The notes beneath the pieces were generated by a model. The model saw nothing but the letters and a program-made list of their open reading frames with translations, was not told the origin of the DNA and made no database searches. From positions 1-35,622 of the forward strand of contig CAZJCK010000033.1 of assembly GCA_964544635.1 (NCBI GenBank): a stretch of 35,622 nucleotides of DNA. Direction: 5' to 3'. Shown here piece by piece: positions 8,066-17,206 of this stretch (position 1 is its first letter; each line of letters starts with the position of its first letter). The translations under genes and the position numbers were made by a program. The DNA is from CAZJCK01 sp964544635 (GTDB lineage Bacteria; Zixibacteria; MSB-5A5; GN15; FEB-12).

Positions 8066-11000
8066 CTATGCCGTCGTTTCAGTGACACGACGGTTAAGTT
8101 CGGCGCGGATGACGGCGGCGATGGTCTTGCCGCCGAACGGCTTCTTGACATAGGTACCCACACCCATCTTCTGGGCATGGGCGACTCGTTCCGATTCGGC
8201 GTAACCGGATGCGATGACTGCTTTCTGATCGGGATGAATCTCCCGAATGCGGCGGAATGTCTCGGCGCCGTCAATACCGCCCGGCATGATCATATCAAGA
8301 ATAACCAGGTCATGGGGTGCGTGACGGATAGTCTCTACCGCTGCTTCGCCGCTGTCGGCAGTCGTCACAATATAGCCGAGGCGTTCCAGCAGTCGAGACG
8401 ATACCTCGCGCTGCATCGGATCATCGTCGACAATCAGAATCTTCTCGCCGCCACCGACGTACGATTCGGAAACATCGACCGGGTCTTCCTGGCGCGCTAC
8501 CGGGAAATAGACAAAGAATGATGTCCCTTCACCGGTCCGGGTTTCGAGATCGATGAACGCATCGTGATCCTTGATAACGGCATCAACCACACTCAGGCCA
8601 AGACCGGAACCGCGTTGCTTGCTTGTCGACTTTGATGTAAAGAACGGATCGAAAATCTTCTGTACGATGTCCTCGGGTATGCCGCAGCCGTTATCGGTGA
8701 CAGTGAGCTTGACGTACTCTCCCTTCGGCACCTGGCCGTATACCAGTGTCTCCTCGTCGACGTAGTAATTCTCGGTTCGAACGGTCACCTCGCCGGCGCC
8801 CTGCAATGCGTCTACTGCATTGTGCAGCAGGTTGCTGATTACCCGATGAATCTGCGCGCCGCCACCATAGATCGACATCAGCTCCGGAGCAAGATCGAGG
8901 TTAAATGAGACGGCGTCGGGAAGATCGGTAACATCGCTGCACACCTGCCGTACAATTGCATTCAGGTTGAGCACTTCCTTGTTGTAATGACCGCGCCGCC
9001 CCATGGCAAGTAAGTCCTGGTTGATATCGGCGATGGTCTCGGCCGCCTTTTCAATCTGATCGAGGTATTGGATGGCCGGGTGATCGGCCGGGAGATCTTC
9101 GCGTATGAAATCGGGATAGGCCAGCATCGGCGCCAGCAGGTTGTTGAAATCGTGGGCTACCTGTCCGGCTATGGTGCCGGCAGTCTCGAGCCGCTCGGCC
9201 CTGGATTGCAGTTCACGCAAACGCCGCGTTTCGGTGATATCGCTCATCGCCAGGAATGAGCCGGCGAAATCACCCGATTCGTTGTACCGGGCGGCGGCAG
9301 AAATCTCAACTGTCTTCTCAGTTCCTTTGCAGGTACAAATGTCAAGCTCACGCCGAACAACCTCACCCTGGCGCAGTCGCTTCGAATGCTTCAACATAAT
9401 CTCTTTTTCACGTTCCGGGAGGAAGTCAACGAGGCATCGACCGATCAAATCATCCGGCGACGCGGCTTCAAGAATAGTGGCGAACGCCTGGTTGCAGAAC
9501 TGCAGCACGCGACGTTCATCGGCATAACCGATCCCTTCGATAACCGTGTCAATCATCTCCTGGTATCGATCGTTCCACTGCCGCAGCGACTTTTCGGCCT
9601 GGCGCTGATCAGTGACATCCCGAGCGATGACCAGCACCTCGTCCTTGCAACACACCACCATGCGGGCTTCATAGAACTCTTCGCGGCCATTGATCTCCAT
9701 CGTGTAGTCATATGTATGCATACTGCCGGATGCGAGCGTCTTGTCGATCATAGCTTGCATCTGCTCGGCGAGATGTGTCGGCAGTAATGTGTCGGCTTTC
9801 TCTCCGATAATACCCTTCGGCGGAACCGCCAGCCGCGCTTCATCGGCTGAATGGAAATCGAGGAACCGCCCCTGACGGTCCAGCCGGAACAGCAGGTCGG
9901 GCAGTGCTTCGAGCATGGCGCGGTTACGCTCCTCGCTCTGGCGCAACGATTCCTCGGCGCGCCGGCGCGCGGTAACATCTATATTCGAGCCGACCAGACG
10001 GACCGGCTGCCCCGATGCATCTTTGATTGCCGTCGCCCGGCCCAGCATCCAGCGGTAATTGCCGTCACGGTGACACAGCCGGTATTCGGCGTACCCTTGT
10101 CGATCCTGCTCAGCAGATTGCTGCATTTCCAGAAGGACGCTTTCGATATCATCCGGATGCACCCGTTCCTTCCATGCCTCGAGCGTCGAGGGAAACTCGT
10201 CATCGTCAAATCCCATCAACTGCTTGTACTCCGGCGATATGTAGGCTTCCCCGGTGACCAGGTTGAGATCCCAGAGGCCCACGACGCCACCCTGGATGGC
10301 GGCCTTGAGCTGCAGTGCGGATTCCCGCAGGGCTTCTTCCGTACGCCGGCGCTCAGTTACATCCAGGTGCGTGCCGCAGGCGCGCAGCGGCGTACCGTCG
10401 GGGGCGCATTCGATCACCCGCCCCTTGTCCAGTACCCACACCCATTCTCCCGACTTGTGCCGCATTCGGTGCTCCACTTCATAACCATCAGTCTTGCCCT
10501 CGAGATGATCATTGAGCACCCGCATCACCAACTCCCGGTCGTCCGGGTGAATGAGTTTTTCCCATGAGGAGACATTGGTATCGATGTCCTCAAGTCGATA
10601 GCCGATCATCTCCGCCCAGCGGTTATTAAAGACGGTTTCACCGGTGATGATATTCCAGTCCCACGTGCCCAAATCGGCTCCCTCGATGGAGAGCGCCAGT
10701 CGTTCATCGCTTTCCCGTAACGCCCGCTCGTACTTCTGGCGGCGCTCGCCGTCGATGAAGAAGCGTGCGGCCACCAGAAATGCAATCGGGAAGAACACCA
10801 AAATACTCGGGCCGACCTGAATCAGCATATGTTTGATGTCGATACCAGGTATGAGGTACTGTGCGAAAATCACGCCGGCATTGACGACAAGTCCGACCAG
10901 CCAGAGACGCATCGGTTGGGACCAGGCTGCGTTGCGTTGACGTACATAGTGCAGGGCCATGCCGATACCGGCTGCAAAAACGATCACCGCAATGCCGGCG

Positions 11001-11299
11001 ACAGTACCCGCACCACCAAGATACGCACGGTACAAACTCGCGATCAAAGCCGACAGCAGCGCCCACGGCCCGCAGACCAGACCGGCCAGACTCAATATGA
11101 TCGAGCGGCCGTCGTAGATCACGCCGGGAACAAGCTCGACGGGCGTCATCATGCCGATGATGCCGACCAGACCGAACAGGATCGCGCCGACCTGGCGATA
11201 CAGAAACGGGTGATCTTCGAGTTTCTGTGCCAGCAGGTGCAGTCCGGCCGCCAGCGCGACCAGCAGGGCCACGTTTTGTATTAAACCAAGATAGAACAA
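8066..11299 (-). CDS. Hybrid sensor histidine kinase: 5TM sensor, four PAS, kinase, receiver
   Basis: A 1077-residue membrane sensor. Residues 1-182 hold about five to six hydrophobic helices with the PGVIYDGRSIILSLAGL block of 5TMR-LYT sensor domains. Four PAS domains follow (~197-318, 328-446, 458-565, 575-692), the first two of the PAC-rich type (HPDD, DVTERRR). The dimerisation helix carries the phospho-acceptor His716 (GQVAHDFNNLLAP). The ATPase domain shows N827 (NLLHNAVDA), DNGCGIP (869-875) and GSGLGLS (897-903). The C-terminal receiver has acidic residues at 958-960, phospho-acceptor Asp1002 (VILDMIMPGG) and Lys1053. Phosphate probably moves from His716 to Asp1002. No output domain or adjacent response regulator is present, so the downstream partner must lie elsewhere. 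The start is TTG 11299 with an in-frame stop shortly upstream and a weak ribosome-binding site; the start is the least certain part. Confidence 0.92.
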   Translation of the reverse strand: MFYLGLIQNVALLVALAAGLHLLAQKLEDHPFLYRQVGAILFGLVGIIGMMTPVELVPGVIYDGRSIILSLAGLVCGPWALLSALIASLYRAYLGGAGTVAGIAVIVFAAGIGMALHYVRQRNAAWSQPMRLWLVGLVVNAGVIFAQYLIPGIDIKHMLIQVGPSILVFFPIAFLVAARFFIDGERRQKYERALRESDERLALSIEGADLGTWDWNIITGETVFNNRWAEMIGYRLEDIDTNVSSWEKLIHPDDRELVMRVLNDHLEGKTDGYEVEHRMRHKSGEWVWVLDKGRVIECAPDGTPLRACGTHLDVTERRRTEEALRESALQLKAAIQGGVVGLWDLNLVTGEAYISPEYKQLMGFDDDEFPSTLEAWKERVHPDDIESVLLEMQQSAEQDRQGYAEYRLCHRDGNYRWMLGRATAIKDASGQPVRLVGSNIDVTARRRAEESLRQSEERNRAMLEALPDLLFRLDRQGRFLDFHSADEARLAVPPKGIIGEKADTLLPTHLAEQMQAMIDKTLASGSMHTYDYTMEINGREEFYEARMVVCCKDEVLVIARDVTDQRQAEKSLRQWNDRYQEMIDTVIEGIGYADERRVLQFCNQAFATILEAASPDDLIGRCLVDFLPEREKEIMLKHSKRLRQGEVVRRELDICTCKGTEKTVEISAAARYNESGDFAGSFLAMSDITETRRLRELQSRAERLETAGTIAGQVAHDFNNLLAPMLAYPDFIREDLPADHPAIQYLDQIEKAAETIADINQDLLAMGRRGHYNKEVLNLNAIVRQVCSDVTDLPDAVSFNLDLAPELMSIYGGGAQIHRVISNLLHNAVDALQGAGEVTVRTENYYVDEETLVYGQVPKGEYVKLTVTDNGCGIPEDIVQKIFDPFFTSKSTSKQRGSGLGLSVVDAVIKDHDAFIDLETRTGEGTSFFVYFPVARQEDPVDVSESYVGGGEKILIVDDDPMQREVSSRLLERLGYIVTTADSGEAAVETIRHAPHDLVILDMIMPGGIDGAETFRRIREIHPDQKAVIASGYAESERVAHAQKMGVGTYVKKPFGGKTIAAVIRAELNRRVTETTA

Positions 11300-11433
11300 C
11301 CTAAGGCTCGCTTGTTGATGAGATCAGGCACACCCCATTTTCCGTCATAACTCCCGGATGAAATGTACATTTATAGTATCTTATCGGCACTCATCCGTTT
11401 TCCATTACCGAGGATAGCATCCCAAATAGCAGC

Positions 11434-11462
11434 AAAAACCCCCGGTCAGATCTGACCGGGGG
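11434..11462 (-). terminator. Intrinsic terminator after the gene at 11496-12104
   Basis: A perfect 24-bp palindrome at 11439-11462 (CCCCCGGTCAGA then its complement) is followed on the minus strand by TTTTT (11434-11438). It lies about 35 bp past the stop of the upstream gene and separates it from the kinase gene. Confidence 0.88.
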
Positions 11463-11495
11463 CGATAATTAAAGCCAGAGCTCTGTGTGCGGCCG

Positions 11496-12104
11496 TCACC
11501 GCTGATCGGCCTCGACCTGCTGCCGGAGCCGTGCCTCCATCAGTTCCCGTTCGGCCCGAAAACGGGCGTTCTCCGCCTCCAGCTCGGCCATTCGGGCCTG
11601 CTCGACCTTGCGCTCGTAATACGACAGATCGATCAGATACGCCGTCCGGCCCTCGTTGGTTTGGGGATCGGTAACGGTGGTGGTGGTGGCAGACGGGTCA
11701 TCACCCGGCACACCGGCGATTGTCTGCACCGTGCCGTAGCTGCTCGGGTAATAGGTGGCCTGGAGCCAGGAGGGGTCCATGGCTGTGCCGGCCACGCCGG
11801 CCGAGTTACCGTACCACAGATTCGCCTGCAAATAGAACGTATGAGTGCCGGCATTCTTGAAGAACACCCGCCGCACCGGCGTGGAGTAATACTCGTATGA
11901 CGAACTGCTGTTGGCAAAGCTGGTGGTGCCCGAATAGTTGAGGTACGCCAGGTCCCACGAGGCACCACTAACATCGGAGATCTGTGCCCAGGCAAATGCC
12001 GCGCTGCTTCCCTGAATGATATGATAGTCAACCGATGCCACCCGCAGGGAGATCTCCCTCAGGGCGGGCGGGCTGAAATCGAAGTCGTTGCGGGGCGCGT
12101 GCAT
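11496..12104 (-). CDS. Hypothetical protein with beta-rich body and C-terminal coiled coil
   Basis: About 202 residues from ATG 12104, chosen because AAGGA lies five bases upstream. There is no signal peptide. Residues ~15-120 are rich in Ser, Tyr, Thr and aromatic residues with alternating hydrophobic pattern (AGTHTFYLQANLWYG), suggesting a beta-sandwich; the layout recalls C1q/TNF-like or phage-fibre domains, but I cannot assign it. A Thr run (ATTTTVTDP, ~145) links to a strongly helical, charged C-terminus (MAELEAENARFRAERELM) that should form a coiled coil. A strong terminator follows the gene. It sits alone between typA and the kinase. Confidence 0.72.
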   Translation of the reverse strand: MHAPRNDFDFSPPALREISLRVASVDYHIIQGSSAAFAWAQISDVSGASWDLAYLNYSGTTSFANSSSSYEYYSTPVRRVFFKNAGTHTFYLQANLWYGNSAGVAGTAMDPSWLQATYYPSSYGTVQTIAGVPGDDPSATTTTVTDPQTNEGRTAYLIDLSYYERKVEQARMAELEAENARFRAERELMEARLRQQVEADQR

Positions 12105-12246
12105 ATGGGTCCTTACGGTTGGTGATCCACGGTGATGTGATTCTGGATAACATAAGCCCACGTTGGCGCTCCGTCAAGTCGCCGGACGGCCGCTGTAGCG
12201 CCACGATTCAGCCGCAACCGAACGCAGTCAGCGCCCGGCAGTGAGG

Positions 12247-14160
12247 CTACGCGGAGAGTCGTGACGGCAGGCTGCCGCTGCTTTCGTCGAGAGCCGCCTG
12301 TCTCTTTTCAACTCGCTTGCGCTCATCGCTGTCGAGCACAGCCTTGCGCACCCGAATAGACTGCGGCGTCACTTCAACCAGTTCGTCCGATCGAATCCAT
12401 TCCATGGCCTGCTCCAGTGTCATCTGTCGCGGCACATCGAGTTTGATACCGATGTCCTTGGTCGAGGACCGGTGGTTGGTGAGATTTTTGCGCTTGGTCG
12501 GGTTGCAGGTCATGTCCATGTTGCGCGAGTTTTCACCCACGATCTGGCCGTTGTATACCTTTTCCTGCGGCTCGATAAAGATCGCCGAGCGCTCCTGCAG
12601 GCCCTCAAGCGCGTAAGCGGTAGCAGTGCCGGTTTCGATGCTGATGACCGAACCCTTGTTCCGGGCCATCACGGCGCCGCGCCACGCACCGTAGCCGATA
12701 AATCGCGACGCCATGATGCCAAGACCGCGGGTATCGGTCAGAAACTCGGAGCGGTAGCCGATAAGACCGCGCGTCGGGATCTCGAACTCGATCCGGATCG
12801 TGTTGGTACCGGCGTTTTCCACCGAGCAAAGCTCGCCTTTGCGGCGCGCCAGTTTTTCGATGATGATACCCTGGTGCTCTTCGGGAGCATCGATCGTCAG
12901 CTGCTCGATCGGCTCCAGCACATTGTCCTGCTCATCAACCTGGGTGATCACTTCCGGCCGGGAGATACAGAATTCCAGGCCTTCGCGGCGCATCTCTTCG
13001 ATGAGGATGGCCAGGTGCAATTCACCGCGGCCCGAAACCTTCACGCCGTCGGCCCGACCCATGTCCTCCATGCGCAGCGCCACGTTGACACGCAGTTCGC
13101 GTTCCAGCCGCTCCTTGAGCTGCCGCAGCGTGATCGCGGTTCCCTCCCGGCCGGAGAACGGTCCGCTGTTTACCAGGAAGTACATCGAAAGAGTTGGCTC
13201 TTCGATTTCCAGCGGCTTGAGAGCGGCGGCGGCATCTTCACTTTTTGAGAAGGTGTCGCCGATAGCGATATCGCCGGGGCCGGCGATCCAGACAATATCG
13301 CCGGCCGACACCTCGTCGGTTTCGACTCGTGTCAGTCCGCGGGTCACCCACATATGGACGCCCTGTTCGCGGGATGACGTTACCACGTCAAAGCCGCCGC
13401 CCCGCGCTGCGCCGTCCCGCCAGCGGGTTACCATTCGGTGGAACTCATCCCCTTTTTTGAGGCGGCCGCGCAATACCCGGCCGCAACCGATACGTCCAAT
13501 ATAATCATTCCAGTCCAGCGAACTGACCTGCATGAGAAATTCGCCCTCCGGATCCCCCTGCGGCGGCGGCACCTCGTCGACAATGGTCTGAAACAACGCA
13601 TCCATGCCGACATGCTCATCGGTATCCAGGTTGTTGACGAACCAGCCGTCCAGGCCCGATCCGTACAGCACCGGGAAATGAGCCTGCTCATCGGTCGCCC
13701 CCAGATCAATAAACAGATCGAACGTCTTGTTGAGGGCGAAATCGGGGCGGGCGCCGGGACGATCGATCTTGTTGACAATGACAATCGGCCGCAGCCCGAG
13801 TTTGAGGGCGCGCATCAACACGTAGCGCGTTTGGGGCATCGGCCCCTCGTTGGCGTCTACCAAAAGCAGAACCGAGTCGACCATCGACAGTACCCGCTCC
13901 ACCTCGCCGGAAAAATCGGCATGACCGGGCGTATCGATGATATTGATCAGGTACTCGTTCCATTGGACGGTGCAGTGTTTGGCGCGAATGGTAATACCCC
14001 GTTCACGCTCCAGCACGTTGCTGTCCATCAGCCGTTCGGCGACAACCTGGTTGTCACGAAACGTCCGGGTGGCCTTGAACACCGAGTCAATAAGGGTGGT
14101 CTTACCGTGATCGATATGGGCCACAATGGCCAGGTTGCGAATATGCGTGATGTCGGTCAT
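12247..14160 (-). CDS. typA: Translational GTPase TypA/BipA
   Basis: A ribosome-binding GTPase of the EF-G/LepA superfamily that aids 50S assembly and stress or cold adaptation. The 637-residue product has the full family length. GTPase motifs are AHIDHGKTT (residues 14-22), ERERGITI (switch I), DTPGHADF and NKIDRPGA. Domain 2, the EF-G-like domains (SGRGELHLAILIEEMRREG) and the BipA-specific C-terminal domain (YNGQIVGENSR, CNPTKRKNLTNHR) follow. The ATG at 14160 has GAGAGGTG upstream. A near-perfect promoter is present at 14262-14289. Identification is certain. Confidence 0.97.
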   Translation of the reverse strand: MTDITHIRNLAIVAHIDHGKTTLIDSVFKATRTFRDNQVVAERLMDSNVLERERGITIRAKHCTVQWNEYLINIIDTPGHADFSGEVERVLSMVDSVLLLVDANEGPMPQTRYVLMRALKLGLRPIVIVNKIDRPGARPDFALNKTFDLFIDLGATDEQAHFPVLYGSGLDGWFVNNLDTDEHVGMDALFQTIVDEVPPPQGDPEGEFLMQVSSLDWNDYIGRIGCGRVLRGRLKKGDEFHRMVTRWRDGAARGGGFDVVTSSREQGVHMWVTRGLTRVETDEVSAGDIVWIAGPGDIAIGDTFSKSEDAAAALKPLEIEEPTLSMYFLVNSGPFSGREGTAITLRQLKERLERELRVNVALRMEDMGRADGVKVSGRGELHLAILIEEMRREGLEFCISRPEVITQVDEQDNVLEPIEQLTIDAPEEHQGIIIEKLARRKGELCSVENAGTNTIRIEFEIPTRGLIGYRSEFLTDTRGLGIMASRFIGYGAWRGAVMARNKGSVISIETGTATAYALEGLQERSAIFIEPQEKVYNGQIVGENSRNMDMTCNPTKRKNLTNHRSSTKDIGIKLDVPRQMTLEQAMEWIRSDELVEVTPQSIRVRKAVLDSDERKRVEKRQAALDESSGSLPSRLSA

Positions 14161-14261
14161 CTATCTACACCTCTCGTTGCAGAACTGTCTGCAGGGTAAG
14201 CAATTTCAGGTCAGTCTACCGATTAAGCTTTCAGGGGTTAATCATGCAGATGAAGCCGCTA

Positions 14262-14289
14262 ATTATACAATTTTAGCCCATTTTGTCAA
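14262..14289 (-). promoter_or_regulatory. Consensus sigma-70-type promoter of typA
   Basis: On the minus strand TTGACA (14284-14289) and TATAAT (14262-14267) are both perfect matches, separated by 16 bp. The predicted transcript starts near 14255, giving a ~95-nt leader before typA. The region also lies beyond the stop of no other minus-strand gene than the upstream protease, so typA can be transcribed independently. Confidence 0.8.
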
Positions 14290-14377
14290 TGAAGATTTGT
14301 CATCGACCAGGCGACCTGCCGACTGCTGTAACCGGATTGCCCCGGGGAAGGTTCTGGGGAAGACGCCGACGGCCCGG

Positions 14378-15508
14378 TCAGCCGGCCTCTTCAAGATCTA
14401 TCTTCAGCGACAGAAATTCCAGCATGTCTTTCAAGGCAATAATGCCGACCAGTTCATTTCCCTTCGTCACCATCATGCGACTGTTACCGGTCTTGCGCAT
14501 TTTGGCCAGCGCTTTGACTGGATCGGTATCGGGAGACGTCATGTTGTCTTCGCTGCAGTCGGTAGCAATGTCGCGCACGGTCTTTTGCGGCCATTGCCCC
14601 CGATCGAACTTTTTCACCGCATCGACCTTGACACAACTGACCAGCCTCGAGTCCTCCACCACCGGGTAGAACTTGAAATGATGCTTGTAGACATAGTCTT
14701 CGATGAATTCCTTGAGCGAGATCGAGGACGGCACGGTGACCGGGTCACGTTTCATGAACCGTTCGATCGATTCCCCCTCCAGCGACTTACGTACCAGCAA
14801 CTGCTGATACGACTGCTGCGCCACTGACCGCAAGAACAGTCCGATCAGCACCAGCCACAGACCACCGACGAGGTTACCGGCAAAGAAATCGACGGCGCCC
14901 AGCACGATCAGCCCGATGCCGAAGGCGGAGCCGATGCGCGACGACAATCTGGTCGCCCAGCGCAAATCGTTTTTCCATTTCCACAGGATCGACCGCAGCA
15001 CCCGGCCACCGTCAAGCGGGAAAGCGGGCAACATATTGAAGGCAGCCAGGATCAGGTTGAGAAACCCGAGATAAGCGATCACGCCGTGTACCGGGCGCGA
15101 CCAGGCATCACCCATGACTCCGTCGACTGCAAGCAACACCAGGCCGAGCACCACGCTCACGATCGGCCCGGCAATGGCGGTCATGAGTTCCGACTTCGGG
15201 CTTTTCGGCTCGTCGGTCATCTCCGCGACCCCGCCGAAGATGAACAGGGTGATACCGCGCATCGGCATCCCGTACCGTCGCGCCATCAGCGAATGTGATA
15301 ACTCGTGCAGGACGATGGAAATGAAGAGGCCAACCATCCCGCCGATGCCCATCCACCAGTATGCCGAGGTCGGCAGGTCTTCGTAGTATTGCGGGAACAG
15401 GCCGGCGGCCAACGACCACGTAATCAGCACCGCCAGGATGAACCAGCTGAGATCTATCTTGACTTCAAAGCCGAATATCGTAAAGAGCTTAATTCCACGA
15501 CCAAACAT
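14378..15508 (-). CDS. Site-2-type zinc metalloprotease (M50) with CBS domains
   Basis: A 376-residue polytopic membrane protease. The zinc site is HELSH (His68, Glu69, His72) in the second or third helix and the third ligand is Asp166 in the NMLPAFPLDGGR block, both hallmarks of the M50B group. Five or six hydrophobic segments span residues 10-225. The cytoplasmic C-terminus (~240-376) contains two CBS modules (for example MKRDPVTVPSSISLKEFI and MTSPDTDPVKALAKMRKTG), which in relatives bind adenine nucleotides. It probably cleaves a membrane substrate such as an anti-sigma factor; no such substrate is encoded nearby. The ATG has GGGAG upstream. Confidence 0.92.
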   Translation of the reverse strand: MFGRGIKLFTIFGFEVKIDLSWFILAVLITWSLAAGLFPQYYEDLPTSAYWWMGIGGMVGLFISIVLHELSHSLMARRYGMPMRGITLFIFGGVAEMTDEPKSPKSELMTAIAGPIVSVVLGLVLLAVDGVMGDAWSRPVHGVIAYLGFLNLILAAFNMLPAFPLDGGRVLRSILWKWKNDLRWATRLSSRIGSAFGIGLIVLGAVDFFAGNLVGGLWLVLIGLFLRSVAQQSYQQLLVRKSLEGESIERFMKRDPVTVPSSISLKEFIEDYVYKHHFKFYPVVEDSRLVSCVKVDAVKKFDRGQWPQKTVRDIATDCSEDNMTSPDTDPVKALAKMRKTGNSRMMVTKGNELVGIIALKDMLEFLSLKIDLEEAG

Positions 15509-15757
15509 ACAGATTCACTCCCATGGCAGCCAACCGGCAGCGTCATTGCAATCAAGTGGTGAGATTTTCCGGATGGATAACCGACTGGACTGTTTAATGG
15601 TACTAACAGGTTCATTCGACCACGGTTCCGACAAGCCGGACCGACAGTTGTTGCTTCGCCACATTCTTTGGACTTGAATTTGCACTGATCGGTCGATTTT
15701 CGTACATTGCCCGCTGTTGATTTACACCCGGTAGTCACAGCAACGTGGGAGGTGCAC

Positions 15758-17206
15758 ATGACCCTGAAAGTAATCGTCCTGGCGGCCTACGCCCTGATGA
15801 TCGTCGCCGTCGGCATCGCCGGCCTGCGCCGGACCAAATCGTTTGCCGATTTCTTCCTCGGTGGCGGCAAGGTCGGCGCATGGATGACTGCCTTCACCTA
15901 CGGTACCGCCTACTTTTCGGCGGTCCTCTTTATCGGTTTCGCCGGCAAAGTGGGCTGGGGCTTCGGGCTTTCCGGGTTATGGATCGCCATCGGTAACAGT
16001 TTCGTCGGCGTGCTTTTGGTCTGGTGGCTTTTAGGCCCGCGCATCAAGCGGATGTCGGTCGAATACGGCGTGCATACCATCGGCGAGTTTTTCGAGAAAC
16101 GGTACGACAGCTCATTCCTCAAGCTGTTTGCCTCCATATGCATCTTCGTCTTCTTCATACCGTACACCGCCGCCGTCTTCATGGGTCTTTCGTATCTCTT
16201 CCGCTCCAACTTCGGTATCGACTACACCCTGGCCCTGGTGCTTATGGGCGGCTTCACGGCCATCTACCTCGTGTTGGGCGGCTACAAGTCGATCACCATC
16301 ATCGACATGATCTTCGGCATCATCATGATACTTGGCGTCGGCGTGTTGCTGTGGAGTATCATCGACGCCGGCAACGGCCTGGCCACGATTACCGACGGTA
16401 TGGCGGCTATCGATCCGAAACTGACCGCGCCGGTCGGACCGCCGGGCTGGTGGCCGCTGTTCAGCCTTGTCTTTTTGACCAGCGTGGCGCCGATGGCGAT
16501 GCCGCAACTGGTCCAGAAGTTTTACGCTATTCGTGACGACCGCGCCATACGGATTGGCATGGTCGCCTCCACCGTGTTTGCCGTCATCATCACCGGCATC
16601 GGCTACTTTGCCGGCGCCACCACGCGGTTCTTCCTTTCACCGCAGGAAACGCCGATGGCTTTCCACGACGGTGCGCCGATTTTCGACGCCCTCATGCCGG
16701 AGCTGCTGACCCGCATCATACCCGAAGCACTGTCGATACTCATCCTGCTGTTGATACTCTCCGCCTCGATGTCGACGCTGGCGGCACTGGTGCTGATATC
16801 CAGCTCGGCGATTGCGAAAGACTTCTACGCAGGATTCGTTAATCGAACGGCATCGGACAAGACATTGACCCTGCTGATGCGCCTGTCGAGTACGACAATT
16901 GTCATATTGTCGGTGGTGTTGGCCTACTCCCGACCGGCCACTATTGTCAGTATCCTCGGTATCTCGTGGGGCGCCATCGGCGCCGCCTTTCTCGGGCCGT
17001 TTTTGTGGGGACTGTTCAGCAGACGAGTCAACAAGGCGGGCGCGATACTCGCATCGGTTATCAGCCTGGCTGTCTGCCTCGGGCTGTATTTTACCGGCAC
17101 CGCCTCGCCGCAGGCCGGTACGCTCGGCATGATCAGTTCGCTCGTGCTTACGCCGCTCTTCAGTGCCCTCATACCGGTCCGCCAGGGTACGGAGAAACCG
17201 GTTTGA
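15758..17206 (+). CDS. Sodium:solute symporter (SSS family)
   Basis: A 482-residue inner-membrane transporter with about 13 hydrophobic segments. N-terminal hallmarks of the SSS family are KSFADFFLGGGKVGAWMTAF and the following TAYFSAVLFIGF; YLVLGGYKSITIIDMI and the Pro/Met-rich segment VAPMAMPQLVQKFYAIRDD are also typical. The substrate cannot be read from sequence; relatives move sugars, carboxylates, amino acids or vitamins with sodium. ATG 15758 was chosen because GGGAGGT is just upstream and an extension to 15707 is not membrane-like. Its stop codon overlaps the start of the porin gene, so the two are translationally coupled and probably serve the same nutrient. Confidence 0.93.
   Translation: MTLKVIVLAAYALMIVAVGIAGLRRTKSFADFFLGGGKVGAWMTAFTYGTAYFSAVLFIGFAGKVGWGFGLSGLWIAIGNSFVGVLLVWWLLGPRIKRMSVEYGVHTIGEFFEKRYDSSFLKLFASICIFVFFIPYTAAVFMGLSYLFRSNFGIDYTLALVLMGGFTAIYLVLGGYKSITIIDMIFGIIMILGVGVLLWSIIDAGNGLATITDGMAAIDPKLTAPVGPPGWWPLFSLVFLTSVAPMAMPQLVQKFYAIRDDRAIRIGMVASTVFAVIITGIGYFAGATTRFFLSPQETPMAFHDGAPIFDALMPELLTRIIPEALSILILLLILSASMSTLAALVLISSSAIAKDFYAGFVNRTASDKTLTLLMRLSSTTIVILSVVLAYSRPATIVSILGISWGAIGAAFLGPFLWGLFSRRVNKAGAILASVISLAVCLGLYFTGTASPQAGTLGMISSLVLTPLFSALIPVRQGTEKPV

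Noticed and set aside
11361..11372. AAATGTACATTT palindrome upstream of the kinase gene
   Set aside because: Perfect but short and A/T-rich; no -35/-10 context could be fitted around it.
12164..12203. TGGCGCT/AGCGCCA inverted repeat after typA
   Set aside because: Long loop and no T-run; could be chance in GC-rich sequence, so not called a terminator.
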